6,876 nucleotides of DNA from Candidatus Omnitrophota bacterium (GCA_013204685.1 JABMSC010000195.1:1-6876), one strand, 5' to 3'. Positions 1 to 5,292 are shown, counted from the stretch's first letter. Translations and numbers: made by a program. Notes: a model not told the origin generated them from the sequence alone.

Positions 1-195
1 ATTAAGTTCAAGGTTAAAAAGATAAAAGGGCCCGAAGATGAAGAAGGAGGCGAAGCCGTTGCTGGAGAAGCCGCAGCAGCTCCTGCCGGAGCCGGCAAAG
101 CACCGGCTGAAGGCGCTCAACCAGCTGCAGGTGCTCAACCAGCCGCAGATGAGGGTGAGAAAAAGGGACCGAAGAAAGAAAGGGAAAAAAAATAA
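1..195 (+). CDS. C-terminal tail of an unidentified protein (5' partial)
   Basis: Frame 1 is open from the first base to a TAA at 193-195, giving 64 residues of a protein whose start lies outside the window. It begins with a basic, possibly folded end (IKFKVKKIKGPEDEEGG), continues as an Ala/Gly/Pro/Glu-rich linker and finishes with a strongly basic Lys/Glu/Arg tail. This looks like a disordered C-terminal extension, so family assignment is not possible from what is visible. The next gene starts 42 bases later on the same strand and could be co-transcribed. One possibility is a PSP1/YaaT-like protein, which can neighbour metG in some genomes, but nothing seen here demonstrates it. Frame 1 is preferred over the overlapping frame-2 ORF because its composition is a recognisable linker and its stop is followed by a proper ribosome binding site for the next gene. 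Confidence 0.6.
   Translation: MKFKVKKIKGPEDEEGGEAVAGEAAAAPAGAGKAPAEGAQPAAGAQPAADEGEKKGPKKEREKK
112..147 (+). repeat. In-frame 18-base tandem duplication coding GAQPAA twice
   Basis: Two adjacent 18-base units (112-129 and 130-147) differ at only two positions and each encodes Gly-Ala-Gln-Pro-Ala-Ala. Both differences are synonymous third-base changes. This is typical of a disordered linker growing by slippage or unequal duplication. Confidence 0.8.
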
Positions 196-237
196 AGCAG
201 TTTTATCCCGGGTGGCTGACCTAACGTAAGGAATAAG

Positions 238-558
238 ATGATCTCATTTGAAGACTTTAAGAAACTTGATCTAAGAATAGCTGAAATTATTGACGTGAAA
301 GAACATCCCGATGCGGATAAATTATATGTTATTCAGGTCAAGCTTGGTGAAGAGTCCAAACAAATAATAGCCGGGATTAGGGCACATTATTCTACGGATG
401 AGCTTATCGGAAAAAAAATAGTATTGGTCAACAACCTGGAACCCGCTACCATCAGGGGCGAAGAATCCAACGGTATGCTTCTTGTTGCCAGCGACGGAGA
501 TGATCTGGCTATTCTTATGCCGGAGAAGGATATCCCGTCAGGCGCGCAAATTAGATAA
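238..558 (+). CDS. metG: Methionyl-tRNA synthetase beta subunit / stand-alone tRNA-binding domain
   Basis: This 106-residue protein is a complete OB-fold tRNA-binding domain of the type found at the C-terminus of MetRS (EMAPII/Trbp111/Arc1p family). Visible family motifs are DLRIAEI (11-17), HPDADKLY (23-30), QIIAGIRAHY (42-51) and VNNLEPATIRG...SNGMLL (64-82). In the family this domain dimerises and binds the tRNA elbow, raising the affinity of methionyl-tRNA synthetase. Here it is a separate small gene, not fused to a catalytic domain, which matches annotations of a 'MetRS subunit beta'. The catalytic gene is not in the window. The start ATG has AAGGA at 228-232 at normal spacing. The chaperone-like CsaA family is a related alternative, but the IIAGI and NNLEPATIRG motifs favour the MetRS type. 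Confidence 0.9.
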   Translation: MISFEDFKKLDLRIAEIIDVKEHPDADKLYVIQVKLGEESKQIIAGIRAHYSTDELIGKKIVLVNNLEPATIRGEESNGMLLVASDGDDLAILMPEKDIPSGAQIR

Positions 559-587
559 AAGGAGCCCAGGGCCCACGGGTTTGTGCC

Positions 588-643
588 GGGTTCTGGGTTC
601 TGTGTGCTGAGTATCATTCAAAACACACCCAGTACTCAGCACC
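588..643. repeat. Heptamer arrays in inverted arrangement after metG
   Basis: Four 7-base units run from 588 to 615: GGGTTCT twice, followed by GTGTGCT and GAGTATC. An oppositely oriented, less regular run follows at 623-643 and contains TACTCAGCAC. The decamer GTGCTGAGTA (604-613) pairs perfectly with TACTCAGCAC (633-642), leaving a 19-base loop. It could act as a terminator-like structure for the upstream gene, but no T-run follows the stem. The 21 bases at 593-613 recur exactly at 1392-1412. Confidence 0.75.
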
Positions 644-644
644 C

Positions 645-689
645 CCCGTTAAAAATTCCAAAGGAATTTCTAACGGGATGGGCAGCACA
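645..689 (+). repeat. Palindromic dispersed repeat, copy 1
   Basis: A 33-base imperfect palindrome (645-677) has outer arms CCCGTTA / TAACGGG, one central mismatch, inner arms AAATTCC / GGAATTT and a 3-base loop (AAA). It is followed by a conserved GGCAGCACA tail (681-689). The same element occurs at 2668-2727 and, inverted, at 3620-3679. This copy is the most diverged. Its core ends 37 bases before the nnrE start codon. Confidence 0.9.
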
Positions 690-714
690 CTCCTACTAGT
701 TACCCACACTTGTT

Positions 715-1383
715 ATGAAACCAGTCTCAGCACAAACAATGTCCGAGATCGATAAAAGAGCACAGGAAGAGTACGGCATTCCGCAAACTGTTCTTATGGA
801 GAATGCCGGGCGTTCTACCGCAGAAGTTATTATGGATGATTTTCCTTCTCTTCGGCGAGAGAAAATTGCCTGTTTTTGCGGCAAGGGGAATAACGGCGGG
901 GATGGTTTTGTTGCAGGAAGGCATTTGGCCGGCAAAGATCCGGAGAGGTTAACGGTATATGTTATGGACCCGGGAGACATCAAAAGCAGTGCTGCTTTGG
1001 ATAATCTCAAGATGATCCGGAAAATGGATCTGGATATAAGACCGATGGAAGACTTCCTCAGGCCCTCAGGAAAAGAAACTGATTTTACCATTGCTGTCGA
1101 TTCTATCTTTGGAACCGGGTTTAAAGGGGACTTGCCGGAAGAATGCGCACAAGCGAGCCGCATATTAAAGACATGTAAAATGAGGATTTACGCAATTGAC
1201 GTACCTTCAGGCCTGGATGCAACAACAGGCGCGGCATCAAAAGACTGTTTTAAAGCTTCAAAAACCATTACCTTTGGTTTACCGAAACAGGGGTTTTATG
1301 CCGGAAGAGGACCGGATTTTTGCGGCGAAGTGGTTATCAGGGATATAGGATTTCCTGAGGAGCTGTTGGAGGAGTATCAGTGA
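715..1383 (+). CDS. nnrE: NAD(P)H-hydrate epimerase, YjeF N-terminal domain only
   Basis: This enzyme interconverts the R and S forms of hydrated NAD(P)H so that a dehydratase can repair the damaged cofactor in the cytosol. The 222-residue protein carries the family's N-terminal signature MSEIDKRAQEEYGIP...LMENAG, the phosphate-binding loop GKGNNGGDG (56-64), the aspartate region AVDSIFGTG (127-135) and DVPSGLDATTG (162-172). The C-terminal ATP/ADP-dependent dehydratase domain found in bacterial fusion proteins is absent, so this is a stand-alone epimerase like the eukaryotic form. The dehydratase (NnrD) would have to be encoded elsewhere. The start is chosen because the family normally has about ten residues before the EID motif. 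No Shine-Dalgarno sequence is visible in front of it. A palindromic repeat lies just upstream and a heptamer hairpin starts right after the stop. Confidence 0.93.
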   Translation: MKPVSAQTMSEIDKRAQEEYGIPQTVLMENAGRSTAEVIMDDFPSLRREKIACFCGKGNNGGDGFVAGRHLAGKDPERLTVYVMDPGDIKSSAALDNLKMIRKMDLDIRPMEDFLRPSGKETDFTIAVDSIFGTGFKGDLPEECAQASRILKTCKMRIYAIDVPSGLDATTGAASKDCFKASKTITFGLPKQGFYAGRGPDFCGEVVIRDIGFPEELLEEYQ

Positions 1384-1386
1384 TTT

Positions 1387-1458
1387 GGGTGCTGGGTTCT
1401 GTGTGCTGAGTACCGGGTATAATGTGACGCTCAGCACGCAGCACCGAGCACCCAGCAC
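1387..1458. repeat. Two heptamer arrays facing each other, forming a long hairpin
   Basis: Four units at 1387-1414 (GGGTGCT, then GGGTTCT, then GTGTGCT, then GAGTACC) are followed after 15 bases by four complementary-type units at 1430-1457 (CTCAGCA, then CGCAGCA, then CCGAGCA, then CCCAGCA). GTGCTGAG (1403-1410) pairs with CTCAGCAC (1430-1437), CTG (1399-1401) with CAG (1439-1441), and GTGCTGGGT (1389-1397) with ACCCAGCAC (1450-1458). The structure starts three bases after the nnrE stop and could shield the 3' end of its mRNA or help termination. No U-tract follows. Confidence 0.85.
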
Positions 1459-1474
1459 TATGAACATACCCAAG

Positions 1475-1503
1475 TTGCCTTTTAACGCTTTATATGCTAT
1501 ATT
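1475..1503 (+). promoter_or_regulatory. Predicted sigma-70-type promoter of aroB
   Basis: TTGCCT (1475-1480) is followed by exactly 17 bases and TATATT (1498-1503), with TG one base before the -10 hexamer as in extended -10 promoters. The expected start of transcription near 1510 is only about three bases before the aroB ATG, which predicts a nearly leaderless mRNA. The same two hexamers with the same spacings occur before pilZ1. Confidence 0.6.
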
Positions 1504-1512
1504 TTCCCTATC

Positions 1513-2604
1513 ATGAAAAAAGTAAAAGTACACTTAGGTAAAAGAAGTTATGACGTTGAGATAGGATCGGGCGCAGCAGCTAAACTGCCTGGCCTGATCA
1601 AAAAAATGGGTTTTACGGGGCCTGTTGTTGTCATAACGGATAAAACGGTTAACACCAAAACTTCTCACATAACGAGACCAATTCTTAACAAACTGAAAAA
1701 CGATGTTGTAAAGATCGTCGTCCCCGCTACGGAACAGTCCAAGTCACTTAGGGTTTTCAGGGACACAATACAGAAAATAAGCAAAAAAACAAAGACGCAT
1801 AAGCCTTTGATAGTGGCCCTGGGCGGTGGTGTGGTCGGAGACCTTGCGGGCTTTGTCGCTGCAACCTACAGGAGAGGTGTCCCGCTTATACAATTGCCTA
1901 CCACGCTTCTGGCACAGGTGGATTCCTCTGTAGGAGGGAAGGCGGGGGTTGATCTCCCCGAGGCCAAGAACCTGGTAGGCGCTTTTTATCAGCCGAAGGC
2001 TGTTCTCGTGGACACGGATCTTCTTAAGACACTTCCAGCCCGTCAGATCAAAAACGGTATGGCAGAAGTGATAAAATATGCAGTTATCAAGGATAGCAGT
2101 TTTTTCAAGTTTCTCGAGGAGAATATTGCGGGAGCTATTCTCCTGAAAAAAGATACAATGGAAAAGATAATCCGTAAATGTGTGTCGATAAAAGCGGGTA
2201 TAGTCGAAAAAGACGAACTGGACGATAAGGATATCCGGGTGATCCTGAATTACGGCCACACTTTAGGCCATGCCGTAGAGGCGGCTAGCGGCTACTCGAA
2301 GCTTTACAATCATGGTGAGTCCATAGCCGTGGGCATGATCCTCGCGGGTGAAATAGCCTTCCGGCTTGAGATGCTCTCTTCAAAGGATCTGGAGAGGATG
2401 AAAAAGCTTATTAAGAAAACAGTGCTTCCTGTCAGGATCAAGGGAGTATCTCTTAAAAAGATCATCAATTCATGCGGATACGATAAAAAGTTCATTGCCG
2501 GATCCAATCGTTTTGTTCTGCCTAAAAGAATGGGTTCTGTAGAAGTTGTTGAAGGCATTCCCGACATCTTGGTCCATACAGTGCTTAGGCAGTATCTGGG
2601 GTGA
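1513..2604 (+). CDS. aroB: 3-dehydroquinate synthase
   Basis: This cytosolic enzyme converts DAHP to 3-dehydroquinate, the second step of the shikimate pathway to aromatic amino acids, using NAD and a divalent metal. The 363-residue length is normal for the bacterial enzyme. Visible signatures are the nucleotide-binding stretch GGGVVGDLAGFVAATYRRG (104-122), LPTTLLAQVDSSVGGK (128-143), NLVGAFYQP (153-161) and the metal ligands E184 in MAEVIKYA, H249 in NYGHTLGHA and H267 in NHGESIAVGM. No residue expected for catalysis appears to be missing. No Shine-Dalgarno precedes the ATG; instead a promoter ends nine bases upstream. Other shikimate genes are not nearby, so it appears to be transcribed alone. 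The ATG overlaps the stop codon of an 18-codon reading frame at 1460-1516. Confidence 0.97.
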   Translation: MKKVKVHLGKRSYDVEIGSGAAAKLPGLIKKMGFTGPVVVITDKTVNTKTSHITRPILNKLKNDVVKIVVPATEQSKSLRVFRDTIQKISKKTKTHKPLIVALGGGVVGDLAGFVAATYRRGVPLIQLPTTLLAQVDSSVGGKAGVDLPEAKNLVGAFYQPKAVLVDTDLLKTLPARQIKNGMAEVIKYAVIKDSSFFKFLEENIAGAILLKKDTMEKIIRKCVSIKAGIVEKDELDDKDIRVILNYGHTLGHAVEAASGYSKLYNHGESIAVGMILAGEIAFRLEMLSSKDLERMKKLIKKTVLPVRIKGVSLKKIINSCGYDKKFIAGSNRFVLPKRMGSVEVVEGIPDILVHTVLRQYLG

Positions 2605-2608
2605 TCTA

Positions 2609-2666
2609 GTACGGCGTACGGTGTGGGTGTTGGTTTTTAAATTCGAAATCAGAAATACGAAATACT
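2609..2666. repeat. Two heptamer arrays between aroB and yjbQ
   Basis: The first run, 2609-2636, starts with GTACGGC and GTACGGT and then degenerates (GTGGGTG, then TTGGTTT). The second run, 2639-2666, is clear: AAATTCG, then AAATCAG, then AAATACG, then AAATACT. The second family is the reverse complement type of the array at 3170-3197, on the other side of yjbQ. The aroB stop lies four bases before the first run. Confidence 0.75.
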
Positions 2667-2667
2667 A

Positions 2668-2727
2668 CCCGTTACAAATTCCGAAGGAATTTCTAACGGG
2701 ACAGGCAGCACAATCATTAGCGAGCTA
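2668..2727 (+). repeat. Palindromic dispersed repeat, copy 2
   Basis: The 33-base palindrome (2668-2700) has arms CCCGTTA/TAACGGG and AAATTCC/GGAATTT around a GAA loop, and is followed by ACAGGCAGCACAAT and GCGAGCTA. It is identical to the reverse complement of copy 3 for the first 48 bases, and the final GCGAGCTA is also shared. Its core ends 41 bases before the yjbQ start, about the same distance as copy 1 from nnrE. Confidence 0.93.
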
Positions 2728-2730
2728 AGA

Positions 2731-2736
2731 GATAAT
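2731..2736 (+). promoter_or_regulatory. Possible -10 element of yjbQ (leaderless)
   Basis: GATAAT at 2731-2736 ends five bases before the yjbQ ATG, so transcription would begin at or next to the A of the ATG. No convincing -35 hexamer is seen at 16-18 bases upstream, which would fall in the tail of the palindromic repeat. No Shine-Dalgarno sequence is present. Confidence 0.35.
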
Positions 2737-2741
2737 ATATT

Positions 2742-3146
2742 ATGACACCATCTACAATAAACGTTCGAACCTCTAAAAAAAATCAACTGATCGACATTAC
2801 TTCTGAAGTTGAGTCCATCGTGCGTTCAAGCAAAATATCCGGCGGAGTTTGCTATGTGTACGTTCCTCATACCACAGCGGCTGTTACCATAAATGAGAAT
2901 GCTGACCCCGACGTGCGGGACGATATAATTAAGGGGCTTGAGGCGATAGTTCCTTATGATCTTGATTATGATCATGCCGAGGGGAATTCGCCGGCGCATA
3001 TCAAGTCTTCCATTATCGGGATAACCGAAAGTGTTTTCATCGAGAATTCAAGCCTGGTCTTGGGAACATGGCAGGGTATATATTTTTGTGAATTTGATGG
3101 CCCCAGGGCGAGGAAAGTATACGTGAAAGTGGTAGGAAGATCATAG
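2742..3146 (+). CDS. yjbQ: YjbQ/UPF0047 family protein (secondary thiamine-phosphate synthase type)
   Basis: This 134-residue protein has the conserved signature of the YjbQ (COG0432) family across its length: PHTTAAVTINENADPDV (42-58), a DHAEGNSPAHIK block (77-88) with conserved histidines H78 and H86, and GTWQGIYFCEFDGPR (108-122). The family folds as a small beta-rich trimer. E. coli YjbQ has been reported to have weak thiamine phosphate synthase activity, but the true physiological role of the family is unsettled. Length is typical. The ATG at 2742 puts the usual short N-terminal strand before the conserved core; there is no Shine-Dalgarno sequence. With ybgC it forms a two-gene block bracketed by inverted copies of the 60-base palindromic repeat. 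Confidence 0.93.
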   Translation: MTPSTINVRTSKKNQLIDITSEVESIVRSSKISGGVCYVYVPHTTAAVTINENADPDVRDDIIKGLEAIVPYDLDYDHAEGNSPAHIKSSIIGITESVFIENSSLVLGTWQGIYFCEFDGPRARKVYVKVVGRS

Positions 3147-3169
3147 GATATAGGGTGCAAGGATAAACT

Positions 3170-3197
3170 CGAATTTCGATATTCGGATTTCGTATTT
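3170..3197. repeat. Four-unit heptamer array between yjbQ and ybgC
   Basis: Exactly four 7-base units are present: CGAATTT, then CGATATT, then CGGATTT, then CGTATTT. They share the CGnnTTT pattern with substitutions in the middle bases. The family is the inverse-orientation form of the array at 2639-2666. An AT-rich stretch (3193-3210) continues to just before the ybgC start and includes TAAAAA (3203-3208), nine bases before the ATG, a weak candidate -10. Confidence 0.85.
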
Positions 3198-3217
3198 TTA
3201 ATTAAAAATTGGGATAC

Positions 3218-3622
3218 ATGATGTCAAAACATATAATAGAATTAAGAGTGCGATATGCCGAAACCGACCAGATGGGGGTTGTGTATTACTCCAATTATCT
3301 GGTTTGGTTTGAAGCGGCAAGAACAGAATTTTTTCGGGAAAGAGGAATAGTATACAGAGAAATAGAGGAAAACGAAAAAATTTACCTTCCTGTTACCGAA
3401 GCATATTGCAGGTACAGGGCCCCCTTACGATATGACGACAAGGTGGAAATAACAACAGAACTGACCGACGTTGGGCCTACCCGTATAACATTCGAGTATG
3501 AAGTAAAGTCTGAAGGAAAGTTAACAGCGACAGGAAAGACCAAACACGCATTTGTCAACTCAGAAGGGACTCCCATCCGCATTCCGGATCATATCAAGAA
3601 AGCAATTGCTATCAGTTCATAG
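3218..3622 (+). CDS. ybgC: YbgC-type acyl-CoA thioesterase (4HBT hot-dog fold)
   Basis: This is a small cytosolic hot-dog-fold thioesterase of the 4-hydroxybenzoyl-CoA thioesterase/YbgC family, predicted to hydrolyse acyl-CoA thioesters. The N-terminal signature RVRYAETDQMGVVYYSNY (10-27 from the first ATG) contains the catalytic aspartate D17, followed by the helix LVWFEAARTEFFRERG. The C-terminal strands (PLRYDDKVEI, ITFEYEV, TGKTKHAFVN) are typical. The histidine found in E. coli YbgC's GVVYH motif is Tyr here, a variation seen in many relatives. In other bacteria ybgC can sit with tol-pal genes; none is present here. The start may be 3218 or 3221 (consecutive ATGs). An upstream TTG in frame at 3209 is less likely, as neither it nor the ATGs have a good ribosome binding site. 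The TAG stop is the first triplet of palindromic repeat copy 3. Confidence 0.92.
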   Translation: MMSKHIIELRVRYAETDQMGVVYYSNYLVWFEAARTEFFRERGIVYREIEENEKIYLPVTEAYCRYRAPLRYDDKVEITTELTDVGPTRITFEYEVKSEGKLTATGKTKHAFVNSEGTPIRIPDHIKKAIAISS

Positions 3623-3679
3623 CTCGCGAGTAATTGTGCTGCCTGTCCCGTTAGAAATTCCTTCGGAATTTGTAACGGG
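3620..3679 (-). repeat. Palindromic dispersed repeat, copy 3 (inverted)
   Basis: Read on the minus strand this is nearly identical to copy 2 over all 60 bases, with differences confined to the stretch just before the GCGAGCTA end. The palindrome occupies 3647-3679 and could fold as a hairpin downstream of ybgC. The outer TAGCTCGC (3620-3627) is matched by GCGAGCTA at 3771-3778, so it and the following spacer form a 159-base segment with 8-base inverted ends. Confidence 0.93.
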
Positions 3680-3831
3680 GAGTTCTGAGTTCTGTGTAGC
3701 TGAGTAGTGTGTCCCCAAGGGACACGACCCCAACATACCTCATCTCAAAACAAGGTGAGCAACAAGGAGGGCGAGCTAACTACACCGAACTACGAACAAC
3801 GAACTACGAACTCATTCTGTGAACTGTGAAC
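3680..3831. repeat. Convergent intergenic spacer with several heptamer arrays and a small hairpin
   Basis: This gap between the convergent ybgC and gspB-like genes has no credible gene. It contains GAGTTCT twice (3680-3693) followed by a slipped 8-base unit and GAGTAGT (to 3708). A perfect 7-bp hairpin GTGTCCC/GGGACAC with a CAA loop follows at 3709-3725. Further right is a clean four-unit array at 3786-3813 (CGAACTA, then CGAACAA, then CGAACTA, then CGAACTC) and a two-unit array of CTGTGAA at 3817-3830. A GGAGG-like motif at 3766-3770 is not followed by a start of any sensible ORF. The hairpins could end transcription from either side. Confidence 0.8.
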
Positions 3832-3853
3832 TTACCCATGAGCCACGTGCTGA

Positions 3854-4384
3854 TCATTTCAACCTCAACTCAACTTCGTCATTTCCGGAAGATAAAGTTA
3901 CAGTATCGGGCAGGATCCTGACAACGGAAAAACCGCTGATAGCAGCACCTTCGGCTACTATACTGCCGTTTATTATGGCCTGGGGATGGGAGGGGGAATA
4001 CATAATACCGTTCAAAACGGGAAGTTTATGTTTGTTGATGGCCGGGGAAGTTTTTGTAAACCCGAACGGTCTAGCCGGCTCTGCAGCATTACCATAAGAT
4101 GTGATCGCAGAAGCGGTGCTTTCTTTGGAAGCGCCCGGTGTGTACTTTCCGGAAGAATGTCTCAAGAAATTCGTTAAACTTAAGATCGCGACAAGCAGTA
4201 TCACGCCGAATACCACAATGGAGATAAGAGCAAAGGTGCGGGAGGAGGTTTTAGACTTTTCCCCGCGCGCAGAGTCATCACCTACCAGGTTGATCCTCAG
4301 CGGGGCATCATCCCCTTGAGTGGCTGTTTCCAGCAGAGTGCGTTTTTTCTGGGCTTTTTTCAATGCGTCGGTTATTATACTCAT
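3854..4384 (-). CDS. gspB: GspB/ExeB-like inner-membrane secretion accessory protein
   Basis: The 176-residue protein starts with MSIITDALKKAQKKR, the characteristic N-terminus of GspB/ExeB-type proteins. A single membrane segment follows at about 51-74 (FALISIVVFGVILLVAILSL and neighbours), then a low-complexity periplasmic linker (about 78-118) and a C-terminal GspB domain (about 121-176) with LNGIMYSPSHPQAIINGSIV, an EGAAISGF turn and VRILPDTVTL. In Aeromonas, ExeB works with the ATPase ExeA to help place the type II secretin across peptidoglycan. The start is set at the ATG whose A is at 4384, because that gives the family N-terminus and lies one base after the exeA stop (TAAaATG), implying translational coupling. 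A longer in-frame start at 4438 would add 18 residues unlike the family. No other type II secretion gene is in the window, so the apparatus served is unknown. Confidence 0.82.
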   Translation of the reverse strand: MSIITDALKKAQKKRTLLETATQGDDAPLRINLVGDDSARGEKSKTSSRTFALISIVVFGVILLVAILSLTNFLRHSSGKYTPGASKESTASAITSYGNAAEPARPFGFTKTSPAINKHKLPVLNGIMYSPSHPQAIINGSIVAEGAAISGFSVVRILPDTVTLSSGNDEVELRLK

Positions 4385-4385
4385 T

Positions 4386-5210
4386 TTATGCCATGGCAAA
4401 AGTAAGCCGCCCCTTGATCTCTTCAATGCTTTGGTCAACGATATTTTGTCCTATATGGTCGCTTTCCTTGACGAACCCCAACAGAAGCGATTTGTCGCAC
4501 ACCAGATTAATGACTCTGGGGATCCCTTGAGTGAATTCAAAAATGGGTTCTATTGTTTCCGGTTCAAAGGTTAGCTTTCTCGGAGAACCCGCCACGTGCA
4601 GCCGGTGTTCAATATATTTATGTACTTCGTTTTTCTCCAGGGCTTTAAGGTGGAACTGGACGCTTATTCTCTGCTTCAGCTGAACAAGTTTCGGGGAGTC
4701 CAGTTTGTCCTGAAGCTGGGGTTGCCCTACCAGAACTATCTGCAGGAGCTTTTCTTTATTTGTTTCGAGGTTTGAAAGCATTCTTATGCTTTCGAGAGTG
4801 GTGAAACGAAGATTTTGGGCTTCGTCTATGATCAAAACAGCGTTATTGCCCCGCGACAGTTGTTCTAAGAGGAATTCGTTCAATTGGCGTATAAGGACTA
4901 CTTTGCTTCGCCTCTTCGGGGTTAGTCCGAAATCGGTCAATATTGCTTCCAGAAGCTGGCTTTCAGGGAGGAAGGAATTGAAGATAAGAGAAGTTTTGAT
5001 CTCATTCCCGATCTGGTTCAGCAAAGCTTTGCATAAAGTGGTCTTACCGGAACCGACTTCACCGGTTACTGCGATAAAACCCTTTTTTTGATTGATGCCG
5101 TACATTAAGTGATTTAATGCTTCTCTGTGGGTATGACTCAGGTAAAGGAAATCAGGATCACTCGTGACATTAAAAGGATTTTCTTTTAGACCATAAAATT
5201 TACGATACAT
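4386..5210 (-). CDS. exeA: ExeA/GspA-like AAA+ ATPase
   Basis: This 274-residue cytoplasmic-side ATPase is of the ExeA/GspA (COG3267) type. It opens with MYRKFYGLKENPFNVTSDP and FLYLSHTHREALNHL, the classic family N-terminus. Walker A is GEVGSGKTT (50-58), Walker B is VLIIDEAQNL (125-134), a sensor-like strand is LVGQPQL (160-166) and a C-terminal lid motif is GIPRVINLVCDK (229-240). ExeA of Aeromonas is a longer protein with a periplasmic peptidoglycan-binding domain; this one ends after the AAA+ module, with no membrane segment. It therefore also resembles the shorter ATPases of exosortase/polysaccharide loci (the XrtA-associated ATPase family). GGAGGT lies ten to eleven bases before the ATG. 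The gspB-like gene follows after one base, supporting a partner role. Confidence 0.92.
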   Translation of the reverse strand: MYRKFYGLKENPFNVTSDPDFLYLSHTHREALNHLMYGINQKKGFIAVTGEVGSGKTTLCKALLNQIGNEIKTSLIFNSFLPESQLLEAILTDFGLTPKRRSKVVLIRQLNEFLLEQLSRGNNAVLIIDEAQNLRFTTLESIRMLSNLETNKEKLLQIVLVGQPQLQDKLDSPKLVQLKQRISVQFHLKALEKNEVHKYIEHRLHVAGSPRKLTFEPETIEPIFEFTQGIPRVINLVCDKSLLLGFVKESDHIGQNIVDQSIEEIKGRLTFAMA

Positions 5211-5221
5211 GGTGGGAAATT

Positions 5222-5265
5222 ACCTCCATATCATAGTATTATACGCTAAAAACATCATATGTAAA
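5222..5265 (-). promoter_or_regulatory. Promoter and ribosome binding site of the exeA-gspB operon
   Basis: On the minus strand TTTACA (plus positions 5260-5265), a 16-base spacer and a consensus TATAAT (5238-5243) form a good sigma-70-type promoter. Transcription would begin near 5231. GGAGGT lies at 5222-5227, so the leader is only about 20 bases but, unlike those of aroB and pilZ1, includes a strong Shine-Dalgarno. Confidence 0.7.
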
Positions 5266-5292
5266 GTGAAAAACAAGGAAGTAGGGCAGAGC

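Noticed and set aside
38..229. Plus-strand ORF of 63 codons, Lys/Arg/Gln-rich
   Set aside because: It is a frame-shifted shadow of the low-complexity tail in frame 1, which ends at 195 and gives a sensible linker composition.
3209..3217. TTG start for ybgC giving three extra residues
   Set aside because: Two consecutive ATGs follow at 3218 and 3221, fit the family N-terminus and make a TTG start unnecessary; no ribosome binding site favours it.
3620..3778. 159-base MITE bounded by TAGCTCGC and GCGAGCTA
   Set aside because: The 8-base ends match, but no target-site duplication is visible and copy 2 lacks a matching left end, so a defined element cannot be supported.
588..3830. CRISPR array
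   Set aside because: The repeats are 7-8 base tandem units or isolated palindromes; there are no regularly spaced identical repeats with unique spacers and no cas genes.
3819..4097. Plus-strand ORF opposite the gspB-like gene
   Set aside because: It overlaps the minus-strand gene, which has clear GspB-type motifs, and begins inside the CTGTGAA repeat.
4385..4438. Longer N-terminus of the gspB-like protein from 4438
   Set aside because: The extra 18 residues come from the end of exeA read in another frame; the family N-terminus MSIITDALKKA begins at 4384.
4786..5091. Plus-strand ORF of 101 codons opposite exeA
   Set aside because: Antisense shadow of a well-supported ATPase with intact Walker motifs; no family resemblance.
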